This document shows, in pieces, positions 17,735 through 27,017 of a stretch of 64,000 nucleotides of DNA (position 1 is the first letter of the stretch; every line of letters starts with the position of its first letter). Source of the stretch: an uncultured Clostridia bacterium (lineage in GTDB: Bacteria > Bacillota > Clostridia > Saccharofermentanales > Saccharofermentanaceae). The DNA lies in the NCBI GenBank assembly GCA_946403085.1, contig CAMIYM010000003.1, forward strand, positions 202,317-266,316, given 5' to 3'. The notes beneath the pieces are model-generated. The model was not told the DNA's origin and searched no databases. It saw only the letters and a program-made list of their open reading frames with translations. The position numbers and the translations under genes are program-made.

Positions 17735-20404
17735 TCAGGCTTGGCTGAGTTTCTTTTTCTCGAGAACAGCTATTCCTGCCAGTAGCACCACTCCCAAGAG
17801 GCTTGCTGCAATGCCTTCAGTCTTGTAAGGGAGGCTGTACTTGATCTCAATGGTGTTCTTTCCCTTATTTAAGGGAATTGACATCAGCGAAGAGTGAGCA
17901 TAGATGATCTCATTGCCGTTTAACAAGACATGCCAGCCTTGTTCACGGGGAATGGATACGAACAGGTCCAGGCCTGCTTCGGCATTATCTATCTCAAATC
18001 TGCCGTAGCCGTCTTTGATCTCCATCACGGATGGCTGGTTTGCGCGGGCAATTGAAGCTGCTTCCTTGAGGACTGAAAGGTCAAGGAGATAGAAGTGTGC
18101 GGCTTTTACTTCAGGACCGGCGATATTCCCGTTAAACCTTAAGGTTACTGTTACTTCTTTTGTATCAGACTTGATCCTGACCATTGAAGGCGCAAGGAAC
18201 ATTGAATAGTTCGTGTATTCATCACCGTTTACAAGAATCTTGGCTCCTTCTTCAGTGTTGGTAACGAAATCAGCATAAAGGATATAGCGCTCAGGATCGT
18301 AGCTGTCTCCGAGATCTACACGATAATTAAATTCGTTGCCCGCTGCGGATGCTTCGCTTGCAGCGGGGATGAAAATATCTTTGCTTATTCCCGTAAGCTT
18401 TTTATACATATCGTTCAAGTTAAGAGCCGGAACATCTGAGGTGCTTTCGTAGCTGCCCGGTATACGGGAATATACAAAGGCGGCCGGGAAAGAATAGGGA
18501 TTAAGGTATAAGTCTTTAAAGCCTTCTGTTCCTGCTATCTTCTCGAGGCCGGCATTGTTAGTGTCGCCTGCAGGGAGCATTACATACTTAACTCCCAGCA
18601 GACTGTCAGCTGCGAGGTTCTCGGATGTTGTTACAGTTATAGTCTCACTGTGGGATTTGTATCCGGCATTGTCCATGAAAGTGATAGTATTCTCATCAGG
18701 ATCTGATACGAATGAAGTGACGGAATTGAATCCGAATGCCATTGGCTCATTGTAAGATGCCGGAAGGTTGTTTACATGGATGCTGTGATATGAAGTCTGA
18801 ACGACCCTGTAGAAGGAATCGTCATTTATGTTGCCAAGGAGTGATTCCTCGTTCTTAAAGTATTCAGCAAGCTTATATGAATTCGGTGTGGAATAATCGA
18901 TGGCAAGGATCAGCTGACCTAATAAGAGTTCAGAAGCAAGTATGACGGCAGTGATGCCTGAGATGATGCTCTTAAATGAATTACTCTCTTTTTGTCCGGC
19001 TATGTAAAGGCTTAAGAATGCGGAAACCACGATAGGGAATATGACCTTTGCAGCTATAGGAATGACGGTCGTGTCGGGAGTGCCGGATGTGATCCTTGCA
19101 ACTGAATTTGCAAAGAACTGATCTTCAAGTCTTGCAGGAAGCAGATAGAAAAGCAAGATCTCTATAAGTGAGAATACACCTGTAATGACAGGCGGCATCC
19201 AGGCTTTTACCTTTGATTTGCCGGTATCCAGATAGAATGCGGAAGCAAGATAGATAAGTGCGAATATTCCGAGATATGTATATCTGTACCAGAAAGATTC
19301 GACCACGCGGAGCATCGAGAACAAAGCAACAAGAGGCTGCCAGATAAACATCAGGACAGTAAACAGCAATAAAATGCCGTAAAGGATCTTCTCTCTAAGC
19401 GGCTTTAAAGAGGCCAGGAAAAGAAGTCCTGTGCCGATCAGCACAAAGCTTCCTGCAAAAAGGCTTACATGACCTTTAATGCTGATCATTCCGAATGAAT
19501 AGTTAAGCAAAGTATCCGGTACGCTTCCCATAAAAGAGAAGTCCAGGAGCATTGATAATCCGCCTTTTCCGTGTGTTCGTCCGGAGAGCTTTAAAAGTGT
19601 GGGAACAAGTATTGCTGATGCAAGGAGCAGGGCGCAGATACTGGAGAGAGCGTAGCGGAGAATAGCGGTAAGAGATTTCCTTAGTGCAGTATCTTTTTTG
19701 AGACCGTTCTCCATGAGATAACGGGCAAGCTCGAAAAGGAACCAGAAACATGCGAACATCAGATCGATTATTCCGCTGTACCAGTTAAAGCAGACCGCAA
19801 GCGCAGCAGTAATGGTGAAAAGAGTGCTCTTCTTTCCGTGTGCGATCTGTTCTGCTCCCATCAGGACCAGAGGGAGCATATAAGCACCGTCAAGCCACAT
19901 CGTGTTGCTGCTCTGGGTGATAAAGAAAGGATTTGAAGCATAAGTTACCGAAAGGATCACATAGAAGACGTATCTTGTCTTGTCACCGGGACGGAATCGT
20001 GCGGTGAGGTAGATGCTCATGAAGGAAGCTGCTAATGCTGCCTTGATAAGGAACAGCATGTTGATGAATGCCGGGATCTGTGATTTGTCGAAAAAGAGTA
20101 CGAGAAGTGAAAGCGGTGATGCCAGATAGTAGGTGAATACAGAGAAGTTGCTTCCGCCTAATGACTTGGTCAGAGTGTAATCGATGGAAGATCTTCCGGT
20201 AAGGACATCCTTATACCAGCAGAACAGGTCGACCATCTGTATCTCGCCGTCTCTGTAAAGAAGAGCATTTTTGCCGAACGGGGACATCTCTGACAGTGCG
20301 AAAAATATCAGTGTAAGTACCGCTGTTACGAAGAATGAGATTCCGGCAACGGTAAGCGTTTTCTTTATGTCCTGGCGTTCTTTTAATGCAGTCTCTTTAT
20401 TCAT
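17735..20404 (-). CDS. YfhO-family multi-spanning membrane protein (GT-C-like)
   Basis: The 889-residue protein has a short N-tail, about 12-13 membrane helices in the first 500 residues, a large extracytoplasmic region of about 330 residues, and a last C-terminal helix (GIAASLLGVVLLAGIAVLE). YREGEI-like YRDGEIQMVD and the following DVLTGRSSIDYTLTKSLGG match the first outside loop of YfhO proteins. The Bacillus homologue is linked to glycosylation of teichoic acid at the outer face of the membrane, and the fold resembles GT-C glycosyltransferases. The start at 20404 lies behind AAAGGGATGG. Acceptor and sugar are unknown here. Confidence 0.85.
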   Translation of the reverse strand: MNKETALKERQDIKKTLTVAGISFFVTAVLTLIFFALSEMSPFGKNALLYRDGEIQMVDLFCWYKDVLTGRSSIDYTLTKSLGGSNFSVFTYYLASPLSLLVLFFDKSQIPAFINMLFLIKAALAASFMSIYLTARFRPGDKTRYVFYVILSVTYASNPFFITQSSNTMWLDGAYMLPLVLMGAEQIAHGKKSTLFTITAALAVCFNWYSGIIDLMFACFWFLFELARYLMENGLKKDTALRKSLTAILRYALSSICALLLASAILVPTLLKLSGRTHGKGGLSMLLDFSFMGSVPDTLLNYSFGMISIKGHVSLFAGSFVLIGTGLLFLASLKPLREKILYGILLLFTVLMFIWQPLVALFSMLRVVESFWYRYTYLGIFALIYLASAFYLDTGKSKVKAWMPPVITGVFSLIEILLFYLLPARLEDQFFANSVARITSGTPDTTVIPIAAKVIFPIVVSAFLSLYIAGQKESNSFKSIISGITAVILASELLLGQLILAIDYSTPNSYKLAEYFKNEESLLGNINDDSFYRVVQTSYHSIHVNNLPASYNEPMAFGFNSVTSFVSDPDENTITFMDNAGYKSHSETITVTTSENLAADSLLGVKYVMLPAGDTNNAGLEKIAGTEGFKDLYLNPYSFPAAFVYSRIPGSYESTSDVPALNLNDMYKKLTGISKDIFIPAASEASAAGNEFNYRVDLGDSYDPERYILYADFVTNTEEGAKILVNGDEYTNYSMFLAPSMVRIKSDTKEVTVTLRFNGNIAGPEVKAAHFYLLDLSVLKEAASIARANQPSVMEIKDGYGRFEIDNAEAGLDLFVSIPREQGWHVLLNGNEIIYAHSSLMSIPLNKGKNTIEIKYSLPYKTEGIAASLLGVVLLAGIAVLEKKKLSQA

Positions 20405-20502
20405 GGACCATCCCTTTATCCCTATTAATCTATGGAGTATTTTATCATACGCGCGGGAACATATAATAACAGTTTATTTTGATAGGATTTGGGATTTAGT
20501 GA

Positions 20503-20511
20503 TGATATAAT
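20503..20511 (+). promoter_or_regulatory. Extended -10 promoter of the GH9 gene
   Basis: TGA-TATAAT is a perfect extended -10 element 34 bases before the chosen GH9 start, with no clear -35. An in-frame ATG at 20489 lies upstream of it and would not be transcribed, which supports the start at 20546. Confidence 0.65.
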
Positions 20512-20545
20512 TCTCAAATGTAGAATTCCAATGGGGAGGCTTATT

Positions 20546-22792
20546 ATGAAAAAGAAGTTAGTAAGTGCGATCCTTGCAGGTTCAATGCTCCTTGGTGTTG
20601 CTTCCTGCTCACTGATCAAACCTACACAACCATCAGCATCTGAATCTGCGACAGAGTCAGAGACTTCAGAGACTACATTAGACCCCAATTCAATCAAGGG
20701 TTTCAATATGATCGAGAATGGCGATTTCGCATCTAAGGATCATGCATGGGGTACTTATTTTGAAGGTGGTGAAGCTACGCTTTCCGTAAACGATAAGGGC
20801 GAATTGCAGCTCGATATCAAGAAGGAAGGCAGTGTTAACTGGGCTAACCAGATCTTCTATGACGGATTCAGCGTCTATAAGAACTGTAAGTATCAGATCC
20901 AGTTTGATGCATATTCAACTATCGAACGTGATGTCGAGTACAGGATCCAGATCAATGGTAAGGATTACCACCCTTATCATATCGAGACGATCAAAGTCGG
21001 ACCTGAAGTAAAGCACTTTGATTTTACATTTACTATGGAAGAGGACAACGATCCCGCACCCCGTCTTTGCCTGAATATGGGTAAGTTTAAGGATGCTGAG
21101 GATCATGGTGAGCACTCTGTTATGTTTGATAATTTTGACCTCAGATGTATTGACGATTCAGGTTATGTCGCAAGTGAAGAGACAGGACCTGTTAAGAATT
21201 CTCCTATCAATCTTAACCAGATCGGATATCTTCCCAACGCTGAGAAGATTGCCGTTATGAACGGTGCTGCTATTGTCGATAAGGCATCAGTAATCGATGT
21301 TGCTACCGGCAAGAGCGTATTTGAAGGAGAGATAAATCCTGCGGTCAACAACAAATCCACCGGAAGAAATGAAGCGAGATTTGATTTCTCAAGCGTAAAG
21401 ACACCCGGCACTTATAAGATCAAGGCGGGCGATATCGAATCATGCGAATTCAAGATCGGTGATATGGTCTATGATGAGGCTTTCAAGGCATCACTCCGCA
21501 TGTTCTATCTGCAGAGATGCGGATGCGAGCTTACATCTGATCGTGCAGGTGATTTTGCTCACGGCGTATGCCACGCGGAGAAAGCAACTGTATTCGGAAC
21601 AAAGACAAAGATCGATGTATCAGGCGGCTGGCATGATGCAGGTGACTACGGAAGATATGTAGTATCCGGTGCCAAGGCTGCAGCTGACCTTATGCTCGCA
21701 TATTCACTCTATCCGAATGCATTTGATGATGAACTCGGCATCCCTGAGTCAGGCAACGGAGTTCCGGATGTTCTTGATGAAGTAAAGTATGAGCTTGACT
21801 GGCTCTTCAAGATGCAGACATCTGACGGCGGCGTATACCACAAGGTTACATGTGCTAACTTCCCCGGCTTTGTAATGCCTGAAGAAGAGAAGGAAGAGCT
21901 GATCGTAACACCCGTTTCCACAACTGCAACAGGCGACTTCGCAGCTGTTATGGCAATGGCATCAGGCGTCTTTGCAAAGTTCGATCAGAAGTATGCTGAT
22001 AAGTGTCTTGCTGCTGCTGAAAAGGCTGCCAAGTATCTTGAGAGTCACACAGGCGTCGAAGGCACAGCAAACCCTGACGGTATCGTAACAGGTGAGTATG
22101 GTGATAAGTTCGACCTCGATGAAAGACTCTGGGCTTATGCAGAACTCTTTAAGGCAACAGGCAAGTCACAGTACGATGATAAGTTCAGCGAAGTTATGGC
22201 CAATGTAACATCCTGCGCGAAGGATCTCGGCTGGCAGGGCGTAAGTGCATATGCAGGTTATGCTTATCTTTCTGCCGACAAGAGCAAGGGTAAGTTCTAC
22301 GATGTCGTTCTTGCAAGCTTTATGAGCGGTATCGCGGAGGTAGAGACATCTGCAATAGATGACAGCTATAACTCAACACTTAAGGAATATCCTTGGGGAA
22401 GCAACATGACTATCGCAAATAACGGTATGTACCTGCTTCTTTTCGATGCAATCAACGGAGAAGGCAAGGGTGATAACTGCGCAAGACAGCAGCTTAACTA
22501 CCTCCTCGGAACAAATGGTACAGGATACTGCTTCCTGACAGGATTCGGAACACTGTCACCCACATCTACCCACCACAGACCTTCAGAGGCTAAGGGTAAG
22601 ACTGTTCCAGGAATGCTTGTCGGAGGTCCTAACCAGAACCTCGAAGATCCTTATGCTGAAAAAGTGTTAAAGGATGTAGCTCCGGCACTTTGTTATGCGG
22701 ATAACGATCAGGCATACTCTCTGAATGAAGTTACTATCTACTGGAATTCACCGCTTGTATTCCTTTTCGCATATGTAAGATCCAGAGGATGA
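20546..22792 (+). CDS. Lipoprotein GH9 cellulase with CBM4/9-like and Ig-like domains
   Basis: This is an endoglucanase-type enzyme of 748 residues, probably anchored on the outer membrane face. The start at 20546 has GGGGAGG and yields a lipoprotein signal with lipobox VASC (Cys21). A Ser/Thr/Glu linker follows, then a jelly-roll module like CBM4/9 (NMIENGDFASKDHAWGTYF, about residues 50-200), then the CelD-type Ig-like domain (PINLNQIGYLPNAEKIAVM, about 215-310), then the GH9 domain. Catalytic groups are present: D364 and D367 in DAGD, H676/H677 in THHRPS, and the general acid E728 in LNEVTIYWN. The layout matches theme-B GH9 cellulases such as CbhA and CelK, but without dockerin. Confidence 0.95.
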   Translation: MKKKLVSAILAGSMLLGVASCSLIKPTQPSASESATESETSETTLDPNSIKGFNMIENGDFASKDHAWGTYFEGGEATLSVNDKGELQLDIKKEGSVNWANQIFYDGFSVYKNCKYQIQFDAYSTIERDVEYRIQINGKDYHPYHIETIKVGPEVKHFDFTFTMEEDNDPAPRLCLNMGKFKDAEDHGEHSVMFDNFDLRCIDDSGYVASEETGPVKNSPINLNQIGYLPNAEKIAVMNGAAIVDKASVIDVATGKSVFEGEINPAVNNKSTGRNEARFDFSSVKTPGTYKIKAGDIESCEFKIGDMVYDEAFKASLRMFYLQRCGCELTSDRAGDFAHGVCHAEKATVFGTKTKIDVSGGWHDAGDYGRYVVSGAKAAADLMLAYSLYPNAFDDELGIPESGNGVPDVLDEVKYELDWLFKMQTSDGGVYHKVTCANFPGFVMPEEEKEELIVTPVSTTATGDFAAVMAMASGVFAKFDQKYADKCLAAAEKAAKYLESHTGVEGTANPDGIVTGEYGDKFDLDERLWAYAELFKATGKSQYDDKFSEVMANVTSCAKDLGWQGVSAYAGYAYLSADKSKGKFYDVVLASFMSGIAEVETSAIDDSYNSTLKEYPWGSNMTIANNGMYLLLFDAINGEGKGDNCARQQLNYLLGTNGTGYCFLTGFGTLSPTSTHHRPSEAKGKTVPGMLVGGPNQNLEDPYAEKVLKDVAPALCYADNDQAYSLNEVTIYWNSPLVFLFAYVRSRG

Positions 22793-22821
22793 TCTGACTG
22801 TAGAACAACAGAAAACTGAAT

Positions 22822-22855
22822 GAGCCGGTTCCGGGAATGGAGCCGGCTCTTTTTA
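22822..22855 (+). terminator. Terminator after the GH9 gene
   Basis: GAGCCGGTTCC pairs with GGAGCCGGCTC (one G-T pair) around a 6-base loop, followed by TTTTT. Confidence 0.9.
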
Positions 22856-22870
22856 TGTTAGAATTATCTT

Positions 22871-22876
22871 TATAAT
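22871..22876 (+). promoter_or_regulatory. -10 box of the nitroreductase-like gene
   Basis: TATAAT lies 28 bases before the GTG start at 22905. The ATG at 22875 overlaps this box and so cannot be the start. Confidence 0.6.
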
Positions 22877-22904
22877 GAGGCTCGAAAATAAGGAGGAACG
22901 ACTT

Positions 22905-23675
22905 GTGGACTCTAACTACTATGACATGATCTTCAAGCGCAGATCTTTCCACAGATACGGTGAACCGGACGGCAAGACGATAACCACGGAAGAACTGAAT
23001 GATATAAAGGAAATGTGGTATAAGTTCATTCCTCTTTTCGAAGGCATAGAGACAAAGATAAAGATAGTTCCTGGAAGTGAGACAAGCTGTAACAGAGGAG
23101 AGGAATACTGCATTCTCATCTACAGTGAGAAGAAGCCGGGATATCTTCCTAATATCGGATATATCGGTGAACAGTTAGATCTGTATCTTACTGCCAGGGG
23201 AATAGGACCTCTCTGGTTCGGTGTGGGCAGGACAAAAGAGCGCAGGTTCGAAGGTCTTGAATACGTCATCATGATGGCTATCCGCAAGATAGATGATGAT
23301 TCAAAGTTCAGGACACCTGGTGATCTTTCGACTTTTAACCGTGTGCCGGTTGAAGAGTTCTGGGAAGGTCCTGTAATTGACGGTATCACGGAAGTCGTAA
23401 GACTTACTCCGACAGCATGTAATATACAGCCTTGGAGAGTAGTAAATAAAGGTGATGGCACACTTGATGTTTACCGTTACAGACGCCCCGGAAAGCATGG
23501 CATCATCCCGCCGTTCCTGCTCGCTTTTTACGGCGGCATAGACATCGGAATATTCATGCTTTTCATGGACCTTTGCCTGGAGCATCAGGGAATATCTTTT
23601 GAACGCACATTAACACCGGACAACGGCAATTTCAAAAGACTGAACCTTAACGCTGTCTATAAACTCAAGAACTGA
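22905..23675 (+). CDS. Nitroreductase-family protein (TM1586 type)
   Basis: This is a probable FMN-dependent oxidoreductase of 256 residues. The start is taken as GTG 22905 because AAGGAGG precedes it by eight bases, while the upstream ATG falls in the promoter. FKRRSFHRYGE near the N-terminus matches the family's (R)RSxRxF opening that contacts FMN phosphate, and TPTACNIQPWRV is the second flavin-binding block (usually SxxNxQPW). The protein contains two half-size repeats as in TM1586-type nitroreductases. The substrate is unknown. It converges with the gene on the opposite strand, 14 bases away. Confidence 0.8.
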   Translation: MDSNYYDMIFKRRSFHRYGEPDGKTITTEELNDIKEMWYKFIPLFEGIETKIKIVPGSETSCNRGEEYCILIYSEKKPGYLPNIGYIGEQLDLYLTARGIGPLWFGVGRTKERRFEGLEYVIMMAIRKIDDDSKFRTPGDLSTFNRVPVEEFWEGPVIDGITEVVRLTPTACNIQPWRVVNKGDGTLDVYRYRRPGKHGIIPPFLLAFYGGIDIGIFMLFMDLCLEHQGISFERTLTPDNGNFKRLNLNAVYKLKN

Positions 23676-23689
23676 AAACAAATACCTGA

Positions 23690-24598
23690 TTATCTCTTAT
23701 TGTAGAGTTCAGTGATCTCTTTGCATGTGATCAGGAAATCGTTGTTTACCTTTCTTAACCTGTAGGAAAGATGACGCAGGATAAGATCGATCTTAACAGG
23801 ACATGTGCGGTAAATGGATTCGAGATCTTCAAGATAGATTATCTCCACGCATGTGTTATCTGTCTCTGCGATCGCAGTCGAGCTGCGGGGTGCTTCTGTC
23901 AGAAGACCCATCTCACCAAAGAAAGCTACGGACTCTAAATCGGCAGTCTTTACCTGATCTGCTTTGCCGTAGTTCTGATATATCCCTACTTTGCCTGCAT
24001 AAAGGACATACATGCAGGGGGCATCATCACCTTCGCTGAAAATTGGTGCGCCTTTAGTGTAAGATACGAGTTCGCCGGAGCCTTCGTCTGAGAAAACCTC
24101 CTTGGCATCACGGAGTGCCTCTGCGCTCGGTTCGATGATCATGTTCTTGTTTGACTGATACATGTCGACATGCTTCTTGATCATCGAGAATAAGGACTTT
24201 TTCTTCGATGCATCCGCTTCTTTAAGCTGGTTTAAAAGTTCGGACGCTTCGTTCTGATCCTTGATCATGGCATCTACTCTGTTTCCGAGGTAGATCATGA
24301 GCTTGATTATCCTGTCGGTATCTTCCGAGAAATATGCCCTGAGTTCGTCTCCGGGTATCTCCAAGACTTTTACATTGCCGGAAGCTACTATCGTCGCGCT
24401 CCTGGGGTATTCTTCAAGGATGGACATCTCACCGAAGTATTCACCTTCTTTGATAGTGGCAAGCTTGATCTGATCGTTCTTGCCGAAGCCGGCATATACG
24501 AGAGCGCTGCCTTCCAAAAGCTGGAAAAAGCTTCTTCCGATGTCACCTTCATTGATGATGATCTCGCCGTTCCTGAAAGTCTTCTCAATAATACCCAT
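23690..24598 (-). CDS. Tandem cyclic-nucleotide-binding domain protein
   Basis: The 302-residue protein carries two CNB domains (about 5-110 and 175-290) joined by a helical linker, with no DNA-binding, kinase or channel domain. Both phosphate-binding cassettes keep the Gly-Glu and Arg of true ligand binders: FGEMSILEEYPRSATI and FGEMGLLTEAPRSSTAI, close to the PKA regulatory-subunit form FGELALxxxxPRAAT. The start at 24598 follows GAAAGGAAG. It may sense cAMP or a related nucleotide and act through a partner protein. That partner is not apparent among the neighbours. Confidence 0.88.
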   Translation of the reverse strand: MGIIEKTFRNGEIIINEGDIGRSFFQLLEGSALVYAGFGKNDQIKLATIKEGEYFGEMSILEEYPRSATIVASGNVKVLEIPGDELRAYFSEDTDRIIKLMIYLGNRVDAMIKDQNEASELLNQLKEADASKKKSLFSMIKKHVDMYQSNKNMIIEPSAEALRDAKEVFSDEGSGELVSYTKGAPIFSEGDDAPCMYVLYAGKVGIYQNYGKADQVKTADLESVAFFGEMGLLTEAPRSSTAIAETDNTCVEIIYLEDLESIYRTCPVKIDLILRHLSYRLRKVNNDFLITCKEITELYNKR

Positions 24599-24724
24599 AT
24601 AGCAATCTTCCTTTCAGATCAGTAGCAGTGGATCCGAAGGACCCCGCTTCCTTTTATTGTATCAGATAGCAGGGCAAATTATCTGTCTGATATAAGGTCA
24701 TTTTCAGCTGTTGATAGGGCATGT

Positions 24725-24754
24725 TTGAGTAAATACCTATTAAACTGATATAAT
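24725..24754 (+). promoter_or_regulatory. Promoter of the propeptide-like lipoprotein gene
   Basis: TTGAGT (24725-24730), an 18-bp spacer and TGA-TATAAT (extended -10, TATAAT at 24749-24754) make one of the strongest promoters in the window. Confidence 0.75.
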
Positions 24755-24813
24755 ATATTTTATGTAATGGCGGCCCTTTGACGATCTTGATGAATCATCA
24801 GGAGGAAACGGGA

Positions 24814-25335
24814 ATGAGAAAGCTCTGTTCAGTGATCCTTGCTGCGGCACTTATCCTCTCTATTGCTGCTTGCAATACATTTGCGCCGGAAACATCCGGC
24901 ACCATATCTGATACTTCTGTATCCTCTGATCCGGCTATAAGCACTTCCGGTTCTGATACTGTTGAGAGCACCGGCGAATCAACTTCAGATACAACTCATG
25001 GTAAAGAGACTTTGTCTGATATCGGCGAGAATTATTTTAAGGATGTATCTCCCGATGATGTCGAGACTGATAAAGATACAGGCATCGTATATGTTAAGAA
25101 CCAGCTTCTTATCAGCTGTGAGATAGGAACCCCCAAGGAGGAGATCGAGAAGATCTGCAAAGAGATCGATGCCGAGATAGTGGGCTATATCGAGATCACG
25201 AGCGATTTCCAGATCGAGTTTAATAAGGACCATACATATGCTGAACTTCTTGAGGAAGGAAAAGCACTTGAAAATCAGTATGAATTTATTAGAATGGCAT
25301 CGATAAATCCTGCCTACGGCATATCATACGATTAA
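24814..25335 (+). CDS. Lipoprotein with a subtilase-propeptide-like domain
   Basis: The 173-residue protein starts at 24814 behind AGGAGGAA and has a lipoprotein signal with lipobox IAAC (Cys20). A Ser/Thr/Asp-rich linker of about 55 residues follows. The last 80 residues, from VYVKNQLLISCEIGT to MASINPAYG, have the beta-alpha-beta repeat of S8-protease propeptides and I9 inhibitors: (V/F)xxKNQLLIxF, a helix with KEEIEKICKEIDAEIVGYI, and a final ...NPAY. No protease domain follows. It could be a free-standing surface inhibitor or chaperone of a subtilisin-like protease. This is inferred from pattern alone. Confidence 0.6.
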   Translation: MRKLCSVILAAALILSIAACNTFAPETSGTISDTSVSSDPAISTSGSDTVESTGESTSDTTHGKETLSDIGENYFKDVSPDDVETDKDTGIVYVKNQLLISCEIGTPKEEIEKICKEIDAEIVGYIEITSDFQIEFNKDHTYAELLEEGKALENQYEFIRMASINPAYGISYD

Positions 25336-25354
25336 CAGTCAGAGGTTTTAATAG

Positions 25355-26068
25355 ATGAGAAAGATTTTGGTAAGCAACGATGATGGCATTGATTCTGAAG
25401 GGCTTGCCAGACTTGTTAAGGTCGGCAGAAAATTCGGTGAGGTGTGGGTAGTCGCACCAAGTAAACAATATAGCGCGATGTCTCATTCGGCAACGTTCTG
25501 GAAACCGGTTGATGTCTGGCCTGTGGATTTCCCCGTTGAAGGAGTTCATGCATTCTGCACTTCAGGAACTCCTTCTGACTGCGTAAGCATCGGACTTAAT
25601 GAGATCGTTCCCGGTGGACCTGACCTTGTATTCTGCGGAATTAACTGTGGTTTTAACATCGCATCGGACATTCAGTATTCCGCCACTGTAGGTTCTGCAC
25701 TCGAGGCTGCCAATCATCACATACATACTATTGCGTTCTCGGAATCGCATGAAGGTGATCATAGAGTTACTGACAAGTATATCGAACAGATTGCAGCAGA
25801 ACTCGTTGACAGGCCTTTGGAACGTAATGAGATCTGGAATGTCAATTTCCCCAACTGCTCTCTTGATGAATGCAAGGGTATCATGTATGACTGCGTATTG
25901 TCGCAGGATGATTTCTATGCCGGCGGTTATGACGTCGTTGCAAAAGACGGTGACAAGATATCTTATATGGTTAACTTTGAACGTGACTGGACTGCAACTG
26001 AGGGCACGGATCTTTATGCCATCATGAATAATTATGTATCAGTCGGCAGAGTGAAGAATTACAGCTGA
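25355..26068 (+). CDS. surE: 5'/3'-nucleotidase SurE
   Basis: SurE dephosphorylates nucleoside monophosphates and short polyphosphates. The 237-residue protein has the start signature ILVSNDDGIDSEGL with the metal-binding Asp pair, VAPSKQYSAMSHS, and SGTPSDCVSIGL plus GINCGFNIASDIQYSATVGSALEA, all typical SurE blocks. The motif GINxGxN is intact. AGAGG precedes the start, 19 bases after the lipoprotein stop. Confidence 0.93.
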   Translation: MRKILVSNDDGIDSEGLARLVKVGRKFGEVWVVAPSKQYSAMSHSATFWKPVDVWPVDFPVEGVHAFCTSGTPSDCVSIGLNEIVPGGPDLVFCGINCGFNIASDIQYSATVGSALEAANHHIHTIAFSESHEGDHRVTDKYIEQIAAELVDRPLERNEIWNVNFPNCSLDECKGIMYDCVLSQDDFYAGGYDVVAKDGDKISYMVNFERDWTATEGTDLYAIMNNYVSVGRVKNYS

Positions 26069-26078
26069 GAACAGGGAT

Positions 26079-26933
26079 ATGGACGCGGTCAAGAACAGTA
26101 AAGTGGTAAGCATTCTAATTATCGCAGTCATTTATGTGATGGCTGTTCTTCTGGGTGCTTATATCTATCTCATGCTTCCGTTCGCATTCTGGCTTAATCT
26201 CCTGATCGCCGATGCCGCTGCAACAGTCTTCGTATATGTATTCAGTGTGATCTTCAATAATGCATCAGTATATGATCCTTACTGGAGTGTCCAGCCGGTA
26301 ATTATTATTGCAGGTTTTGCACTGGGTTCGAAGATCACAGCAGCATCACTTCTTCTGATCGTCTCGATCGTATATTGGGGAGTAAGGCTTACTGCTAACT
26401 GGGCATACACATTCGGAGGCCTTAAACATCAGGACTGGCGCTACACCAAATACCAGAATGAGACGGGAAGACTCTATCAGATAGTAAACTTTGCCGGGAT
26501 CCACATGATGCCGACACTGATAGTTTACCTGTGCACTCTTCCTGCAGTATTCGTAACGAGGGAAGAGTCTGATGCCAATATCGGAAGTGTCATCGGAACA
26601 GTAATCTGCCTTGGTGCAGCGACATTACAGCTTTTCGCTGATGTTCAGATGCAGAAGTTCAGAAAGAGCGGTACCAAAGGGCTTATCCGCACGGGCCTTT
26701 GGAAGTATGCCAGACATCCCAATTACTTAGGTGAGATATCTATGTGGTGGGGTATCGCTATCCAGGCGGTATCTGTAATGCCGGAACGCTGGTGGCTGAT
26801 TGCCGGTGCTGTTGCAAATACGGTCCTGTTCCTGACGGTAAGCATTCCTCTTGCAGATAAAAGACAGTCAAAAAAGCCTGGCTATGCCGATTATAAGGCC
26901 TGCACAAGATGCCTTTTGCCGATCCCGAAGTGA
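26079..26933 (+). CDS. DUF1295 membrane protein (steroid 5-alpha-reductase-like fold)
   Basis: The 284-residue protein has about seven membrane helices. DPYWSVQPVII near residue 66, RLTANWAYTFGGLKHQDWRY and KYARHPNYLGEISMWWGIA match DUF1295. The last block, RHPNYLGE, is shared with isoprenylcysteine methyltransferase and 5-alpha-reductase relatives and marks the NADPH or AdoMet-binding end. The biological substrate is unknown. It sits ten bases after surE and may be co-transcribed. Confidence 0.85.
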   Translation: MDAVKNSKVVSILIIAVIYVMAVLLGAYIYLMLPFAFWLNLLIADAAATVFVYVFSVIFNNASVYDPYWSVQPVIIIAGFALGSKITAASLLLIVSIVYWGVRLTANWAYTFGGLKHQDWRYTKYQNETGRLYQIVNFAGIHMMPTLIVYLCTLPAVFVTREESDANIGSVIGTVICLGAATLQLFADVQMQKFRKSGTKGLIRTGLWKYARHPNYLGEISMWWGIAIQAVSVMPERWWLIAGAVANTVLFLTVSIPLADKRQSKKPGYADYKACTRCLLPIPK

Positions 26934-27017
26934 CAGGCCAAATCCCGCCTTGTGTTCTATGGTAAAATATAAGTTAAGCATTTATCTTTAAATACCTAAA
27001 AAGGGAGGATCGTCTGT

